The notes under the pieces were generated by a model. It saw only the letters and a program-made list of their open reading frames with translations. It was not told where the DNA came from and did not search any database. Shown piece by piece: positions 22,098 through 32,161 of a stretch of DNA of 49,394 nt. This stretch comes from a virus: positions 1 through 49,394 of the IMG/VR virus record IMGVR_UViG_3300004463_000131. One strand, given 5' to 3'. Position 1 is the first letter of the stretch; each line of letters starts with the position of its first letter. Made by a program: the position numbers and the translations under genes.

Positions 22098-23682
22098 GGT
22101 TCCTTTCTACAGTGCTGGCAGTAAAGGGCTCATAAAGGACATCGCCGCTGAGGAGATTGATCCTAGAGCTTGGAGTGATGTTAGGAATTTTCGTTTTACA
22201 GACGGAAAAGCTAAGCGCGCTCCAGATGCCATGCAAGTGTTTGGAACTCCCTCCGGCAATCCTTACTGGCTGATGCCGGTTCAATCTGGAGGTAATCTCT
22301 TATGGATATACGCCGATTTAACTAAACTCTATGCCACCGACGGTTCTAGCCATGCAGATGTTAGTAGGACTGTCGGTGGTGCCTATGCTATGGACCCATT
22401 TGAACTTTGGGATGGAGGGGTGCTTAGTGGAATTCCTGTTATTACGAATGGGATAGATAAGCCTCAGTTCTTCGCGAGTCCGGCTATTGCTAATGATTTT
22501 GCAGATCTTACTAACTGGCCTGCGAATGATCGTTGTGGGGTTATTAGGCCATTTAAGAGCTTCCTAGTCGCGGCGAACATAACTCGCAGTTCTGTTAACT
22601 ATCCCCATATTGTGAAGTGGAGCCACCCGGCTTCTCCCGGTGCTATTCCTAGTTCTTGGGATGAAACTGATCCTACTAAACTAACTGGAGAAGTGGAGCT
22701 AGTTGATGAGTTCCCCGGAGGTATCAGAGATGCTCTCTCCCTACGTGACATCATGGTTATCTACAAAGATAACACAGTGTGGGGGATGCAATTCATCGGC
22801 GGCAACAGTATCTTTAGGTTTTTCCCAATCTTTATCAACTCCGGGATTATGGACAAGCATTGCGTCTGCGCGATCGACCAAGGCGCGCAGCACTTCGTTC
22901 TAACTGGCGAAGATGTTATAGTCCACGATGGGCAGAATTCTAAGAGTGTTCTAGATAAGAAGAACAGGAGGTTTATCTTTGATAGTATGCCTCCATCGAG
23001 ATATAAGAGTTGCTTCGTTTGTGCCCTTCCTGATAGGAGTGAAGCTTGGGCTTTCATTCCTCAAACTGGCGATACCTATCCCTCTATCGCTGTGGTCTAT
23101 AACTGGCGAGACGATACCTCTACTATCAAAACACTAGGCCAGCAGACTTCCCATGCTGCCGTTGGTCCTGTGGCGGACACTAGTGATCCTTGGGATGGTG
23201 ATAGCGGACAGTGGAATTCAGACACGACTACTTGGGACGAAGGTCTATTCGCCACGCACTTTCAGAAGATGCTTAGCGCTAGGCCATTGAATACTCAAAT
23301 AGTCGAACAGGAGAACTCTGGAACCTTTACGGGCAGCGCAGGGACAGTCTATCTGGAAAGACAAGGGATTGCGGTAACTGGACAGGACAGAGTTTCTGGA
23401 GAACTTAAAGCTGACAACGACGCTATGAAGCTCGTTAGCAGAGTATGGGTTAAAGCAACAGGTGGAGCATTTAATGTTCAAATTGGAGGAGCAGAGTTCA
23501 AGGGACAGCCAGTTGTCTATCAGGCAGCTCAAGTCTTTACACCGGGAACAACAAAATATTTGGACTTCTATCCAGTTAATGCTAGATTTATTGCTATTAA
23601 GTTCAGCAATATTGGTAGTTCTGATACTGAGTTTATCATAGAAGGTTTTGATCTAGATATAGAAGTTCTAGGTGAGCAATAA
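22090..23682 (+). CDS. Tail nozzle-like structural protein
   Basis: A 530-aa beta-rich protein from the ATG at 22090. Repeated stretches such as GGNLLWIYADLTKLYATDG, RDIMVIYKDNTVWGMQFIG and EAWAFIPQTGD suggest a propeller-like body with a C-terminal beta sandwich. Tail-tube or nozzle proteins of T7/SU10-type podoviruses have this size and fold and lie near the adaptor and fibres. The family assignment is by architecture and context. Confidence 0.62.
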   Translation: MAKVPFYSAGSKGLIKDIAAEEIDPRAWSDVRNFRFTDGKAKRAPDAMQVFGTPSGNPYWLMPVQSGGNLLWIYADLTKLYATDGSSHADVSRTVGGAYAMDPFELWDGGVLSGIPVITNGIDKPQFFASPAIANDFADLTNWPANDRCGVIRPFKSFLVAANITRSSVNYPHIVKWSHPASPGAIPSSWDETDPTKLTGEVELVDEFPGGIRDALSLRDIMVIYKDNTVWGMQFIGGNSIFRFFPIFINSGIMDKHCVCAIDQGAQHFVLTGEDVIVHDGQNSKSVLDKKNRRFIFDSMPPSRYKSCFVCALPDRSEAWAFIPQTGDTYPSIAVVYNWRDDTSTIKTLGQQTSHAAVGPVADTSDPWDGDSGQWNSDTTTWDEGLFATHFQKMLSARPLNTQIVEQENSGTFTGSAGTVYLERQGIAVTGQDRVSGELKADNDAMKLVSRVWVKATGGAFNVQIGGAEFKGQPVVYQAAQVFTPGTTKYLDFYPVNARFIAIKFSNIGSSDTEFIIEGFDLDIEVLGEQ

Positions 23683-24503
23683 TGGCTACTGGCCTCCTAC
23701 CGGGACAGAGATATTCTCCTGAAAGCCCTCCCACACCGGGAGAAACTGGCTTTGAGAGTAAGCTTGTAGAATATCTAAAGCGCGAATATGGGCGTATTTC
23801 TGATGCTCTAATAGGGGCTAGTATCTTTAACTTCGAGCCTCAATTTGTAGCCATTCCCGGTGCGCAAATTCCTAAGACTAATGAAGGCGATGTTGCTTAT
23901 GCGGATGGTACTAGCTGGAACCCCGGTCAGGGAGAAGGCTTGTATGTTAGAATAAATGGCGCTTGGGTTAAGCTTAATATTGATAGAGAAAGCAAATGGG
24001 AATATATAGGTTTAGCTACTCCTTCTGGAGCAACTAGTGTTGACTTTATAGGACTATCTGCTTTCAGAACTCTTCGTATTCACGGTCGAGTTGTCCCCTC
24101 TACTGACTCCGTAGGTATTGGGCTAAGAACAGATGCTAATAATGGTGCCTCATTCGATGCTGGAGCAAGTGATTATGACTATGCTGGGCATCTAGGTGGT
24201 GAAGGCGCTACTTCTACTTTCTTCAGCAATGGTGATACTGAGTTTCAATTCAATGCTACTGCTGCTGGAAATACTGCGGCGCAGGAGGGTTATAGTTTTG
24301 ACTTTAATATCTATGACTTTAATCAAGCAGCGTATGCTCTTATTCAAGGTATTACCATGACTGTAAGAGATAATAATAGGCCTTATTATGTACTTCAAGT
24401 CGGTCGTAGACTTCAAGCTACTGCCCGCGATGCAGTTCAAATTCTTTCCACTTCTGGCAACATCGCTTCAGGTTATGTATTCTTGGAGGGTATTCGTGGC
24501 TAG
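23682..24503 (+). CDS. Tail structural protein
   Basis: A 273-aa protein starting in TAATG overlap with the nozzle-like gene. The N-terminus has PTPGETGFESKLVEYLKREYGRI followed by a short WNPGQGEGLYVRINGAWVKL unit typical of phage fibre collars. Residues 105-273 form a beta-sandwich resembling carbohydrate-binding tips. Likely a fibre or tail-tip protein. Confidence 0.58.
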   Translation: MATGLLPGQRYSPESPPTPGETGFESKLVEYLKREYGRISDALIGASIFNFEPQFVAIPGAQIPKTNEGDVAYADGTSWNPGQGEGLYVRINGAWVKLNIDRESKWEYIGLATPSGATSVDFIGLSAFRTLRIHGRVVPSTDSVGIGLRTDANNGASFDAGASDYDYAGHLGGEGATSTFFSNGDTEFQFNATAAGNTAAQEGYSFDFNIYDFNQAAYALIQGITMTVRDNNRPYYVLQVGRRLQATARDAVQILSTSGNIASGYVFLEGIRG

Positions 24504-24771
24504 GCATAAGTTAGTTAATGGACTTGCAGTTCCCTTTACTCCGGCAGAAGAAGCTGCTAGGGATGCAGAAGAACTTGCATGGGCGAATAGGCACATTCCT
24601 ACCCCTGATGAGGCTAATCAGGATGCGATTAATGCTGTTCTGATCCAGCCGGGGAGTGTTGTTAGGGCCATAGCAGAAGTGCAATTTGCTATGATTAAAG
24701 GCCAAATTCCAGTAACTCCAACGATCACTAAACAGCAGTATATAGACCTCCTTAAGGCCAGAATGCTATGA
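24496..24771 (+). CDS. Small tail-associated protein
   Basis: A 91-aa protein from a GTG at 24496 with GGAGG six bases upstream, overlapping the previous stop by 8 bases. The sequence VPFTPAEEAARDAEELAWA followed by helices (IAEVQFAMIK) is typical of short phage proteins that end fibre operons and may act as assembly helpers. No catalytic features. Confidence 0.6.
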   Translation: MARHKLVNGLAVPFTPAEEAARDAEELAWANRHIPTPDEANQDAINAVLIQPGSVVRAIAEVQFAMIKGQIPVTPTITKQQYIDLLKARML

Positions 24772-25181
24772 GATTAGCTATAGTTCCTGCCCTTCATGTG
24801 ATGGATGTTTGGCTCAGAGTATTGCCTCATTTGATGAAAGGTAGAGAGCATTGGGAGCCTTTCTATTCCTGCAATCAGTTGAGAAGAAATCTTGTCATTG
24901 GCGCTCAGCAGTTGTGGATTGGTATAGAGAATGAGAAAGATATTGTCGGTTGTGTTATTACTCAGATAGATGATTTTCCTGAAAAGAAGATACTTAGGAT
25001 AGCTTACCTTGGAGGCTACGGCCTCAAAAGGAGCCATATGAAAGAGTTGAAAAAGATCGAGAATTGGGCTAAGGACAAGGGCTGTTCTGGAATAGACATC
25101 ATGGGCAGGAAAGAGTGGGGAAGGCTTTTGGCGAAATTCGACTATACCATTCCCGGTGTAGTGTTTAGGAAGGAACTCTAA
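24768..25181 (+). CDS. GNAT-like acetyltransferase-fold protein
   Basis: A 137-aa protein with the N-acetyltransferase fold pattern. A beta hairpin (IVGCVITQIDDFPEKKILRIAYLGG) is followed by a helix (ELKKIENWAKDKGCSGIDIMG), and the end KFDYTIPGVVFRKEL is typical of GNAT C-termini. Such proteins recur in podovirus tail regions without known substrate and may be structural. The classic R/Q-x-x-G-x-G/A loop is poor, so catalysis is doubtful. It overlaps its neighbour by ATGA. Confidence 0.62.
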   Translation: MRLAIVPALHVMDVWLRVLPHLMKGREHWEPFYSCNQLRRNLVIGAQQLWIGIENEKDIVGCVITQIDDFPEKKILRIAYLGGYGLKRSHMKELKKIENWAKDKGCSGIDIMGRKEWGRLLAKFDYTIPGVVFRKEL

Positions 25182-25182
25182 G

Positions 25183-26238
25183 ATGAGCATGGGTGGCGGT
25201 GGTCAGTCCACTACTACGACGGTTCAGGAACTTTCTCCAGAACAGAGAGCATTGATTGCTCCGGTAATTCCTATTGCTAAGAACTTCCTTAAGAAGCCTC
25301 CGAAGCAGTATCCGGGGAGTGGTATTGCTGGATTTACTCCTCTCCAGCAGCAGGCTCAGCAGATGACTATGAGCGCTGCGGATCAGATGCTTCCTACGAC
25401 TAATCAGACGGCGAATAGGTATAATCAGGCTTATGGGAATACTAACTTCCTAGCAGGAGGTGATGTTCTTAGAGCGGATAGTAATCCCTATTTGCAGGGA
25501 GCAATAGAAGCTGCAAGTAGGCCGACTATGGATATGTTTACTCAGAACATTCTTCCCGGTTTGCAATCTGAAAGTGTTGCTAGTGGAGCTTATGGCGGGA
25601 CTAGGAAAGATATCGCTAGTGGCATTGCTGGACAGGCTGCTGTTAGGGAAATGGGAGATATTGCTTCTAGAATGAGCAATGAGAACTATCAAACTGGTCT
25701 TGGAGCTATGGTAGCAGGACAGCAAAATCAGGCGAACTTGCTCTCTAATCAGAGCAACATTCTCCAGCAATCTCTACTCCCGGCACAGCTTAAAGAAAGC
25801 GTCGGTATGCAGCAGCAGATGATGGAACAACAGTTGCTTAGTGAGAAGGTTCAGAAATATATTAATAAGCAGATGATACCTTTTAGCGCCGCTCAGGATG
25901 TTGCCGCTATGGCTTTTGGTATGCCCGGTGGTACTACTAGAAGCACTGGAACTCAGCCGGGCAATCCTATGATGGGAATGCAGATGGCAGGAAGTGCTCT
26001 AGGAATGCTTCCTATGCTAATGATGAAGTCGGATAGAAGGCTGAAAAAGAATGTCAGACGGTGCGGCACTTTGGCTGATGGGCTTGGTCTTTACCGCTAT
26101 AGTTACATTGGTAGTAGCGATATGGTTGTCGGTCTAATGGCAGATGAGGTAGAGAAAATCTATCCTGAAGCAGTAAGCGAAGTCTTCGGATATATGACAG
26201 TGAACTATGACATGGTTCCTTCTTGGAGGATTAACTAA
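25183..26238 (+). CDS. Tail protein with S74-type (endosialidase chaperone) C-terminus
   Basis: A 351-aa protein. A Gln/Met/Gly-rich helical body (residues 15-280) ends in KSDRRLKKNV (282-291, likely catalytic S283 with K288/K289), then GLYRYSYIG and VGLMADEVEKIYPEAV. That is the core of the intramolecular chaperone/peptidase S74 domain. This domain trimerises and self-cleaves fibres; here the short body suggests a tail-needle or ejection accessory protein. TAATG couples it to the next gene. Confidence 0.75.
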   Translation: MSMGGGGQSTTTTVQELSPEQRALIAPVIPIAKNFLKKPPKQYPGSGIAGFTPLQQQAQQMTMSAADQMLPTTNQTANRYNQAYGNTNFLAGGDVLRADSNPYLQGAIEAASRPTMDMFTQNILPGLQSESVASGAYGGTRKDIASGIAGQAAVREMGDIASRMSNENYQTGLGAMVAGQQNQANLLSNQSNILQQSLLPAQLKESVGMQQQMMEQQLLSEKVQKYINKQMIPFSAAQDVAAMAFGMPGGTTRSTGTQPGNPMMGMQMAGSALGMLPMLMMKSDRRLKKNVRRCGTLADGLGLYRYSYIGSSDMVVGLMADEVEKIYPEAVSEVFGYMTVNYDMVPSWRIN

Positions 26239-27818
26239 TGCTTGGCGGTCAAATGCCTATGCCGGGAAGCGGCATGAATACCATGATGGGCGGGATGCCT
26301 AACATGGGCAGCGGGACTATGCCTAGTGTTCCGCCGACTACTCCTGGAAGTAATGCTATGAGTATTATCTTCGAGGCTATGAAGAACCCTTCTACTATGG
26401 CCGCGCAGATGGCTCATGCTGGGATAACTCCAGAGCAATTCCAGCAAGCTATGCAGAACCAGCAGAAGCTTTCTTCTACCATGCAGCCAAATGCTGCTCC
26501 TCCTAGTGCTGATCAGAAGACATTAGGAACTATGATGGGAGGTATGCCCAAGCCTATGTGGAGGGGAGAAGATCAAAGTAATACTCCCCAGCTAGGCGAA
26601 CTAATTGGCGGTGCTAGGGCTGAAGATAACTCGAGGTTGGCAGTAACTCCAGAGAATTATGTGGAGAAGGCTACGCCGGATAACTTCATAACCTTGGACA
26701 CTCTGGCGGATTTCTTTAAGAGTGAAACTCCGGGAAATAAAGGCGCTACTGGGCAGTATCTTGGTAATAACCCTCAGATGGTAGCTGGCGGACAGATGCA
26801 GCCGGGAGCTATGCAGCCTCCTATTGCTCCAGTTGCCGCGACGGGGAATACTATTCCTAGTCCTATTCTCCCCCAAGCAGCAACAGGAATGACTACTCCT
26901 ACTGTTCCTCCTTCTATTGCCGCTACTGGAATGACTCAGCCACAGGCTGTTAATGGCGCGCTAATAGGTAGGAATGGTACTCCTGTTCCTACTGTCGGAG
27001 CTGATTACAAGCCTAGCGGAGTAATGGGCGGCGCAGGGGGAACTGCTCCTAACCTAACCGGGAATGAAATCTATGACGGATTTATGGAGTCTGTTCGCAA
27101 CGGTGGCCTTACTAATCCCTATGGCCTTGCTGCTGTTGCCGCGACTGGTAAGTCAGAGAGTGGATTTAATGCTGGTAATGCTTACGGCTCTTGGGATGAT
27201 GTCGGGAAGCCTGCTGGTGGTGTTATGTCTTGGCGCGATGACAGACTTAACGCTATGAGAGAGTTTGTTAAAGCTAATGGTGGTGATCCTAATAAGCCAG
27301 ATGTTAGGCTGCAAGGTAAGTATTTCATACAGGAGAACCCGGAACTTATTAAAGCTCTTCAGAATGCTAAGTCTCCAGAAGAGGCTATGACATTGATGAA
27401 TAATGCTTGGAAGTTTAAGGGTTATGATAATCCTAACACTGGTGAAGCTGCTAGGCGTATCGCTCTTGCTAGGAATATGTCAGGACAGTTCGAGAAAGGC
27501 GGCAATCCTGATGTTGGCGATGGTAAGGCCGGTCCTCTTGGCGGTCCTGCTGGGAATACTCCTATGGCTGCGACTAATCCAGAAGCTAGTAGAGCTAAGA
27601 CCATCGCTGATATGATGGCAGCTTTGCAAACTGGTGGTGGTGAAGATGGCTGGGGTAAGATGGATATGAACCTTCCTCAAGCTCCTAGTCCTGTTCCGCC
27701 CCGTCCCGGTGGTGATTATAACCCTGATGCTAATATGATGAAACTAATGATGATGATGCTAGCCGGTGGCGGTGGTGGTCAAATTCCTAGTCTCGCTTCT
27801 ATGATGGGGAGGGCATAA
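26238..27818 (+). CDS. Virion-associated tail lysozyme
   Basis: A 526-aa protein. The first 270 residues are Met/Gly/Pro-rich and disordered with an AATG(M/N)T phrase repeated three times (about 200-233). Residues about 275-415 resemble the phage tail lysozyme domain: YGLAAVAATGKSESGFNAG with E308 as likely catalytic acid, GKPAGGVMSWRDDR, and helices typical of lysozyme-like folds. It would open the peptidoglycan locally during genome entry. The C-terminus is again Gly/Met-rich. Confidence 0.75.
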   Translation: MLGGQMPMPGSGMNTMMGGMPNMGSGTMPSVPPTTPGSNAMSIIFEAMKNPSTMAAQMAHAGITPEQFQQAMQNQQKLSSTMQPNAAPPSADQKTLGTMMGGMPKPMWRGEDQSNTPQLGELIGGARAEDNSRLAVTPENYVEKATPDNFITLDTLADFFKSETPGNKGATGQYLGNNPQMVAGGQMQPGAMQPPIAPVAATGNTIPSPILPQAATGMTTPTVPPSIAATGMTQPQAVNGALIGRNGTPVPTVGADYKPSGVMGGAGGTAPNLTGNEIYDGFMESVRNGGLTNPYGLAAVAATGKSESGFNAGNAYGSWDDVGKPAGGVMSWRDDRLNAMREFVKANGGDPNKPDVRLQGKYFIQENPELIKALQNAKSPEEAMTLMNNAWKFKGYDNPNTGEAARRIALARNMSGQFEKGGNPDVGDGKAGPLGGPAGNTPMAATNPEASRAKTIADMMAALQTGGGEDGWGKMDMNLPQAPSPVPPRPGGDYNPDANMMKLMMMMLAGGGGGQIPSLASMMGRA

Positions 27819-27820
27819 CA

Positions 27821-29182
27821 ATGGCTATGGGTCGTGGTGGCGGTTATGACGCATTCATCGATAAGCAATCAGAGAAGAGAAAAGCTTTTGGCTCGGATAC
27901 ACGGCAGTCACAAAGTGTGGGTGCGCAGGCGACGCCAGCAAGTTCGCTTAGTAATCCGCAAGCTCCTTCATCTTTGGGAGACCTTATGACTCCTAGTTCT
28001 GGGAGGGTTATGCAAAGTGCGCCAGTGGAGGATTTTGATAATAGGGTTCGAGAGAATGAGAGTTTTCTTTCTGATCCTACTACTAAAGGCCAGATGATGC
28101 AGTTTGCTATCACCATGCTTGGTGGTGGTTCTCCCGGTTCAGCTATTGCTAAAGCTATGATGATGCCAGGAAGGATGGAACTTGCTAGTCAGGCGAGATT
28201 GAAGCAGGAAAGAGAACTGGCTCAGGGAGATAGGAGGCTTGATCTAGAAGAGAGAGGACAGAATATTACTCTTAGAGGCCAAGACCTTACTGCTAAGGGT
28301 ACTCCTTCTGAGCTTATGAAAACTATTGATGCAGCTAAGGCTGCTAAAGAAGCTGGAGATATGAAGACTTATAACATGCTGATGAGCAGAGGCTATCAGA
28401 TTGCTAATGAGTTTTCTTCTCCGACTGGACAAGTTACTAGCTTCGACGCGGAGGGAAATCCGACTCTTATAAACGTTAAGGGTGGAAAGGCTGATCTAGA
28501 AGCCCAAGCCGCTATGCAGAAGCTTCAGGATCAGAAGGATTTGGAACTAGCTAAAAGCGCCTCTGTGAATGTTGCTTCTCAGCAGATCATTCAAGCTATT
28601 GATAATGCTAAAAATCCAAATCTGACTGTGACTAGCTTGGGTGGGCTTATAAACTATATTCCTATAGCTAGTGAGAGTAGGAATGTTGCAGATGCTATTA
28701 GGGTTATTACTGCTAACCTAACTGTCGATCAGTTGCAGGCTGTTAGAGACGCTAGTCAGCATGGCGGAGCTTTTGGTAATATTTCTAACTATGAAGATCA
28801 GTTGCTGGCTTCGACTAGAGCGGCTCTAGATCAGTTCGCTGATGCAGCTACGCTTAGGAAGAATGTTAAGATAGCTCAGTTCATGTTCGATACTACGACT
28901 ATGGCAGAGCGGGCCAGGATCGGACAGGCTTGGGCGGCGGGTAAGATTACTCCTGATGAGGCTAATAATCAGTATCAGAATTATATGAATGCTTATATTC
29001 TTGGCCCCAGTATGGGAACAGCAAAGGACTTCTCTACTCCTCCAAGCTATATCGACGATCCAGATATTAAAGCTAATTGGGGAACCTTCCTAAAAACTAA
29101 TCCTGATGAGCTTAAATTGTTCCTAAATCCCGAAGATATTCAAGGCTATGATGCTTACTTGAAAAGCCAGCAAGGGAGGTAA
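27821..29182 (+). CDS. Internal virion/ejection-like protein A
   Basis: A 453-aa, mostly helical, Ala/Gln-rich protein with GGGAGG 8 bases before the ATG. It has a charged coiled-coil region (about residues 125-150) and a long helical domain (about 230-400). Three genes in a row (this, the lysozyme before it and the protein after it) match the layout of ejection proteins packed inside podovirus heads. Function is inferred from position only. Confidence 0.6.
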   Translation: MAMGRGGGYDAFIDKQSEKRKAFGSDTRQSQSVGAQATPASSLSNPQAPSSLGDLMTPSSGRVMQSAPVEDFDNRVRENESFLSDPTTKGQMMQFAITMLGGGSPGSAIAKAMMMPGRMELASQARLKQERELAQGDRRLDLEERGQNITLRGQDLTAKGTPSELMKTIDAAKAAKEAGDMKTYNMLMSRGYQIANEFSSPTGQVTSFDAEGNPTLINVKGGKADLEAQAAMQKLQDQKDLELAKSASVNVASQQIIQAIDNAKNPNLTVTSLGGLINYIPIASESRNVADAIRVITANLTVDQLQAVRDASQHGGAFGNISNYEDQLLASTRAALDQFADAATLRKNVKIAQFMFDTTTMAERARIGQAWAAGKITPDEANNQYQNYMNAYILGPSMGTAKDFSTPPSYIDDPDIKANWGTFLKTNPDELKLFLNPEDIQGYDAYLKSQQGR

Positions 29183-29184
29183 GA

Positions 29185-30834
29185 ATGGGAATGGCGGAAG
29201 ATAGAGCAGCGGCTAAGCTGCTAATGATGCAGAACTTGATGAAAGAGAAAGGGATTAAAAATTCGGAGAATGTTACTAGTATTCAAGATGTAAATGCTGC
29301 TAAGAAAGACACTCCCGATCTAGCCAGTGCGGCGATGGCTGGGATAAAGGCTAAAGCTGCGGCGGAAAATCCAACTCCGGGCTTGGCTGATAGTATGGCC
29401 GCAGGCTTGAGTGCATTAAGAGGAGTCGATCCTAATACGGCTAAACAACTAGCTCCAGGATCTGGAGAGAAGTTAGGAGAACTCGCTAGTCCTGAAACTG
29501 CCGATCAGTTGATGAGAGTAACTGCTGGCGGTCTTGGTGATGTTGCTGCCGGGACTATGACTGGATTGATGCAGGGTGATCCTTCTAGTATTCCTGCTAA
29601 CATTCAGGAGGAAGCTAGGAAGACGGCTAAGGCGAAAATGATGCTGGCTCTAAAGACTGGAGGTAGCACCATTCCGAATGCCGCTGAATTCGCCGGGGAA
29701 GCGGGCCAGATGCTAGCGCTGCCGGGGAAGTGGGTAGAGACTCCGCTTAAGGCTATGGCGACTGGTGGTGCCTTCGCAGGCGTCCAGAGTGGCATTGATA
29801 GGCTCAGGGAGGGAGAGCCCTTACTGGAGCGCCCCGTAGACTACGCTTCCGATGTTGGCCTAGGAGCCGCTGGCGGGCTTGGTGGTTACTATTTGGGAAA
29901 AATGGCTACGAAGGTTATTAGTAGACTAGGAGGGGGAAATAAAACTCTGACTGAAGCTGCGGATAGGTTGATAGAAAATAATCAGAAGATAGTTAATGAA
30001 AGCTTGACTACTATGAATGATAGCAAGATAGCTTTGAATAAGATAGGACTTAACGCTCTTCAGAAAAAAATAACGAATGATCTAGGAGGAGTTGTTCCTG
30101 CTACCAAATGGCTTACTCCTCATTCGCATCCGGCATTCAAAGAAATAAGTGATCTTGTTGCTAAGGGAGAACCTATTAGTCTTAGGGTTCTAAATGATAT
30201 TAGAGAAAGAACGCTTAGGGATGCTGTTTTTGATAAAACTGGCCTTGCTAAAGATACTGCTCAGATGACAGATATTGAAGGTGTTTTTAAGATAGCTAAG
30301 TCCATTGATGACTTCATCACAAATCTTCCCATGAAGAGAAATTACATGCTTCCGGGAGCGAAAGTAGCTGATGGGGTTAAAGCTTGGAAGACTATGAAAG
30401 AATTTAACCAGTATGTTTTTAGAAATGAAAGACTTATGACACTAGTTGCTAAAGCTGAGTCTAAAGCTAGCACTGGTAATATAAGCTTTGAGAACTCTTT
30501 GCAGAATGAGTTTCTTAGTTTCTATAATAAGAATAGAGTCCAGATGAGACAATGGTTTACTCAAGATCAGATCTTTGCTATAGAGAGGATCGCTAAGGGA
30601 GATCTTAGTAAGAAGTTCTTCAACAAACTAGATAGAATGATGGGTGGCACCTTCTGGGCTCCAGCTACTAGAGGAGCGCAGGGATTGTTCGGTGCTATGT
30701 TTGAAGGGCCAGAGAGTAAGATCGCGGCTGAGAAGGTTCTAGAGAATGCAGCCGGTAAAGTGTCAAAAGCTAAGGCTGCGAGAGTGATCCCGCAATTGGG
30801 TGCTATTGCCGGAACCGTCGGCTTAAAGCAATAA
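29185..30834 (+). CDS. Internal virion/ejection-like protein B
   Basis: A 549-aa Ala/Lys-rich helical protein with GGAGG about 5 bases before the ATG. A Gly-zipper-like segment (GLGAAGGLGGYYLGKMATKV, about residues 222-241) could insert in the host membrane, as in N4/T7-type ejection proteins. Extended helices follow. It is the last late gene before the convergent terminator. Confidence 0.6.
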   Translation: MGMAEDRAAAKLLMMQNLMKEKGIKNSENVTSIQDVNAAKKDTPDLASAAMAGIKAKAAAENPTPGLADSMAAGLSALRGVDPNTAKQLAPGSGEKLGELASPETADQLMRVTAGGLGDVAAGTMTGLMQGDPSSIPANIQEEARKTAKAKMMLALKTGGSTIPNAAEFAGEAGQMLALPGKWVETPLKAMATGGAFAGVQSGIDRLREGEPLLERPVDYASDVGLGAAGGLGGYYLGKMATKVISRLGGGNKTLTEAADRLIENNQKIVNESLTTMNDSKIALNKIGLNALQKKITNDLGGVVPATKWLTPHSHPAFKEISDLVAKGEPISLRVLNDIRERTLRDAVFDKTGLAKDTAQMTDIEGVFKIAKSIDDFITNLPMKRNYMLPGAKVADGVKAWKTMKEFNQYVFRNERLMTLVAKAESKASTGNISFENSLQNEFLSFYNKNRVQMRQWFTQDQIFAIERIAKGDLSKKFFNKLDRMMGGTFWAPATRGAQGLFGAMFEGPESKIAAEKVLENAAGKVSKAKAARVIPQLGAIAGTVGLKQ

Positions 30835-30867
30835 GGCGTAGAGCCAGATGTTCATTAAGAACCAAGA

Positions 30868-30900
30868 AGAAAAAAAGAGGGCGGAATAAACCGCCCCTTT
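30868..30900. terminator. Terminator between convergent operons
   Basis: GGGCGG-AATAAA-CCGCCC (30879-30896) is a 6-bp GC stem. Leftward it is followed by CTC and a 7-T tract (30876-30870), a strong terminator for the replication operon that ends at 30899. Rightward it is followed by CTTT, so it may also stop late transcription weakly. Confidence 0.82.
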
Positions 30901-32155
30901 AAGCACTCTCTCTTTCATTAGTGTCGCCTTCTTCTGGCTCCTCTACTATCAATTTATGATAGAGAGTTCCGCCGTCGTTGACTACTTTCATCATTCCAGC
31001 GTTTACTAATCCATCTATTGCTTCATGGAATTCTTTAGGACTCATACTAGTCATTACGGATTTCCAGAGTTTGTCTCGTCGCATAGGGCCTTTAACAGCA
31101 AGGAGGGCTGCGATTTCATCCATCTGACGAGAGGATTGGACTTTTCCAATTGTGTTAAGGACTCGTAGCATATCTGCTTCAACTCCACTGAGGACGGAGA
31201 AAGCAAAGGCCATGTCGTCATATGTGATAGTAAGGCTGTCTCCCTTGCTAGCGGAAAGACACATTGCGACCTTATGCAAGTGTGCAAATTTTCTAGCACG
31301 GTATCCGGCAAAACGTGGGTCTTGAAGGTGTTTTTCTGGCTCTGTCCAGTGTTGTTCATACCAAGCTCCTACTAAGTTCTTAGCATCACGATCGATGGTA
31401 AACTTACCTTTTAAGTTGGCAATTTCTCGTAGGTCATGTATAAGCGCTTGATTAAGGGACTTTTCTTTCTCGGACTCCACCAAGTCAGAGATATACGGAA
31501 TGAACTTTCTTTTACTCTCCCCATAAACAAATACAATACGGCTAGTGAGCCCATTCCCAATCGCAATCGCATCGAAGTGCCTTTCCATCCAAGCCGGGGT
31601 AGTAGCTCCTACCATTCCTATTAGGGGATTTAAGATCTTTAGGTTCTCTTTAGTAGATAGCCATCTTTCCCAAGGTACATCGCGTCCGTCCCAAAGATCG
31701 ATGAGCATCGAGACAAGCCCATCATCCTGCATGTTAAGAAACGTTCCGAGTTCGGAAACTTCGCAAAGTATGGCAGATTGAGTGGCATACTCAATAGCAA
31801 GGGGATCAATAACGTCGGGTGAAGAAACAGGATAAGACTGCTGAGCATCGCTTAGACCTTTTGTTAACCCCTGCCATGTCATTGTAGAAGGCCCCATGAT
31901 TACGTTGTCGCATTCACGGAGCATTTTCATTCCTACTCCAACAGTAGTGCTTTTAGTTGCAACGCCGGGGGGAGCGACGAAGAAAACATACATATTGGGA
32001 TAGAGCTTGAACTTAACTTCGTCAATATACACCTTTCTTTGGAGCGCGCCAGATATGGCACTAAGGCCAGTCCAGAAATCGAATGTAAGAGGAGCTTCCG
32101 AAACTTCAGTATATTCCGCATATGACTGTATCCAATTCTCTAATTCTCTTGGCAT
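30899..32155 (-). CDS. Primase/helicase-like ATPase (DUF3987-type)
   Basis: A 418-aa protein. DFWTGLSAISGALQRKVYID and PNMYVFFVAPPGVATKST (P-loop about residues 61-70) resemble the DUF3987 ATPase found in phage replication modules as a helicase partner of polymerase. ILCEVSELGTFL is a likely Walker B region. Only 6 bases separate it from the polymerase gene. AAAGGA touches the ATG directly, so initiation may depend on coupling. There is no separate DnaB-like helicase, so this probably supplies it. Confidence 0.65.
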   Translation of the reverse strand: MPRELENWIQSYAEYTEVSEAPLTFDFWTGLSAISGALQRKVYIDEVKFKLYPNMYVFFVAPPGVATKSTTVGVGMKMLRECDNVIMGPSTMTWQGLTKGLSDAQQSYPVSSPDVIDPLAIEYATQSAILCEVSELGTFLNMQDDGLVSMLIDLWDGRDVPWERWLSTKENLKILNPLIGMVGATTPAWMERHFDAIAIGNGLTSRIVFVYGESKRKFIPYISDLVESEKEKSLNQALIHDLREIANLKGKFTIDRDAKNLVGAWYEQHWTEPEKHLQDPRFAGYRARKFAHLHKVAMCLSASKGDSLTITYDDMAFAFSVLSGVEADMLRVLNTIGKVQSSRQMDEIAALLAVKGPMRRDKLWKSVMTSMSPKEFHEAIDGLVNAGMMKVVNDGGTLYHKLIVEEPEEGDTNERESA

Positions 32156-32161
32156 TCCTTT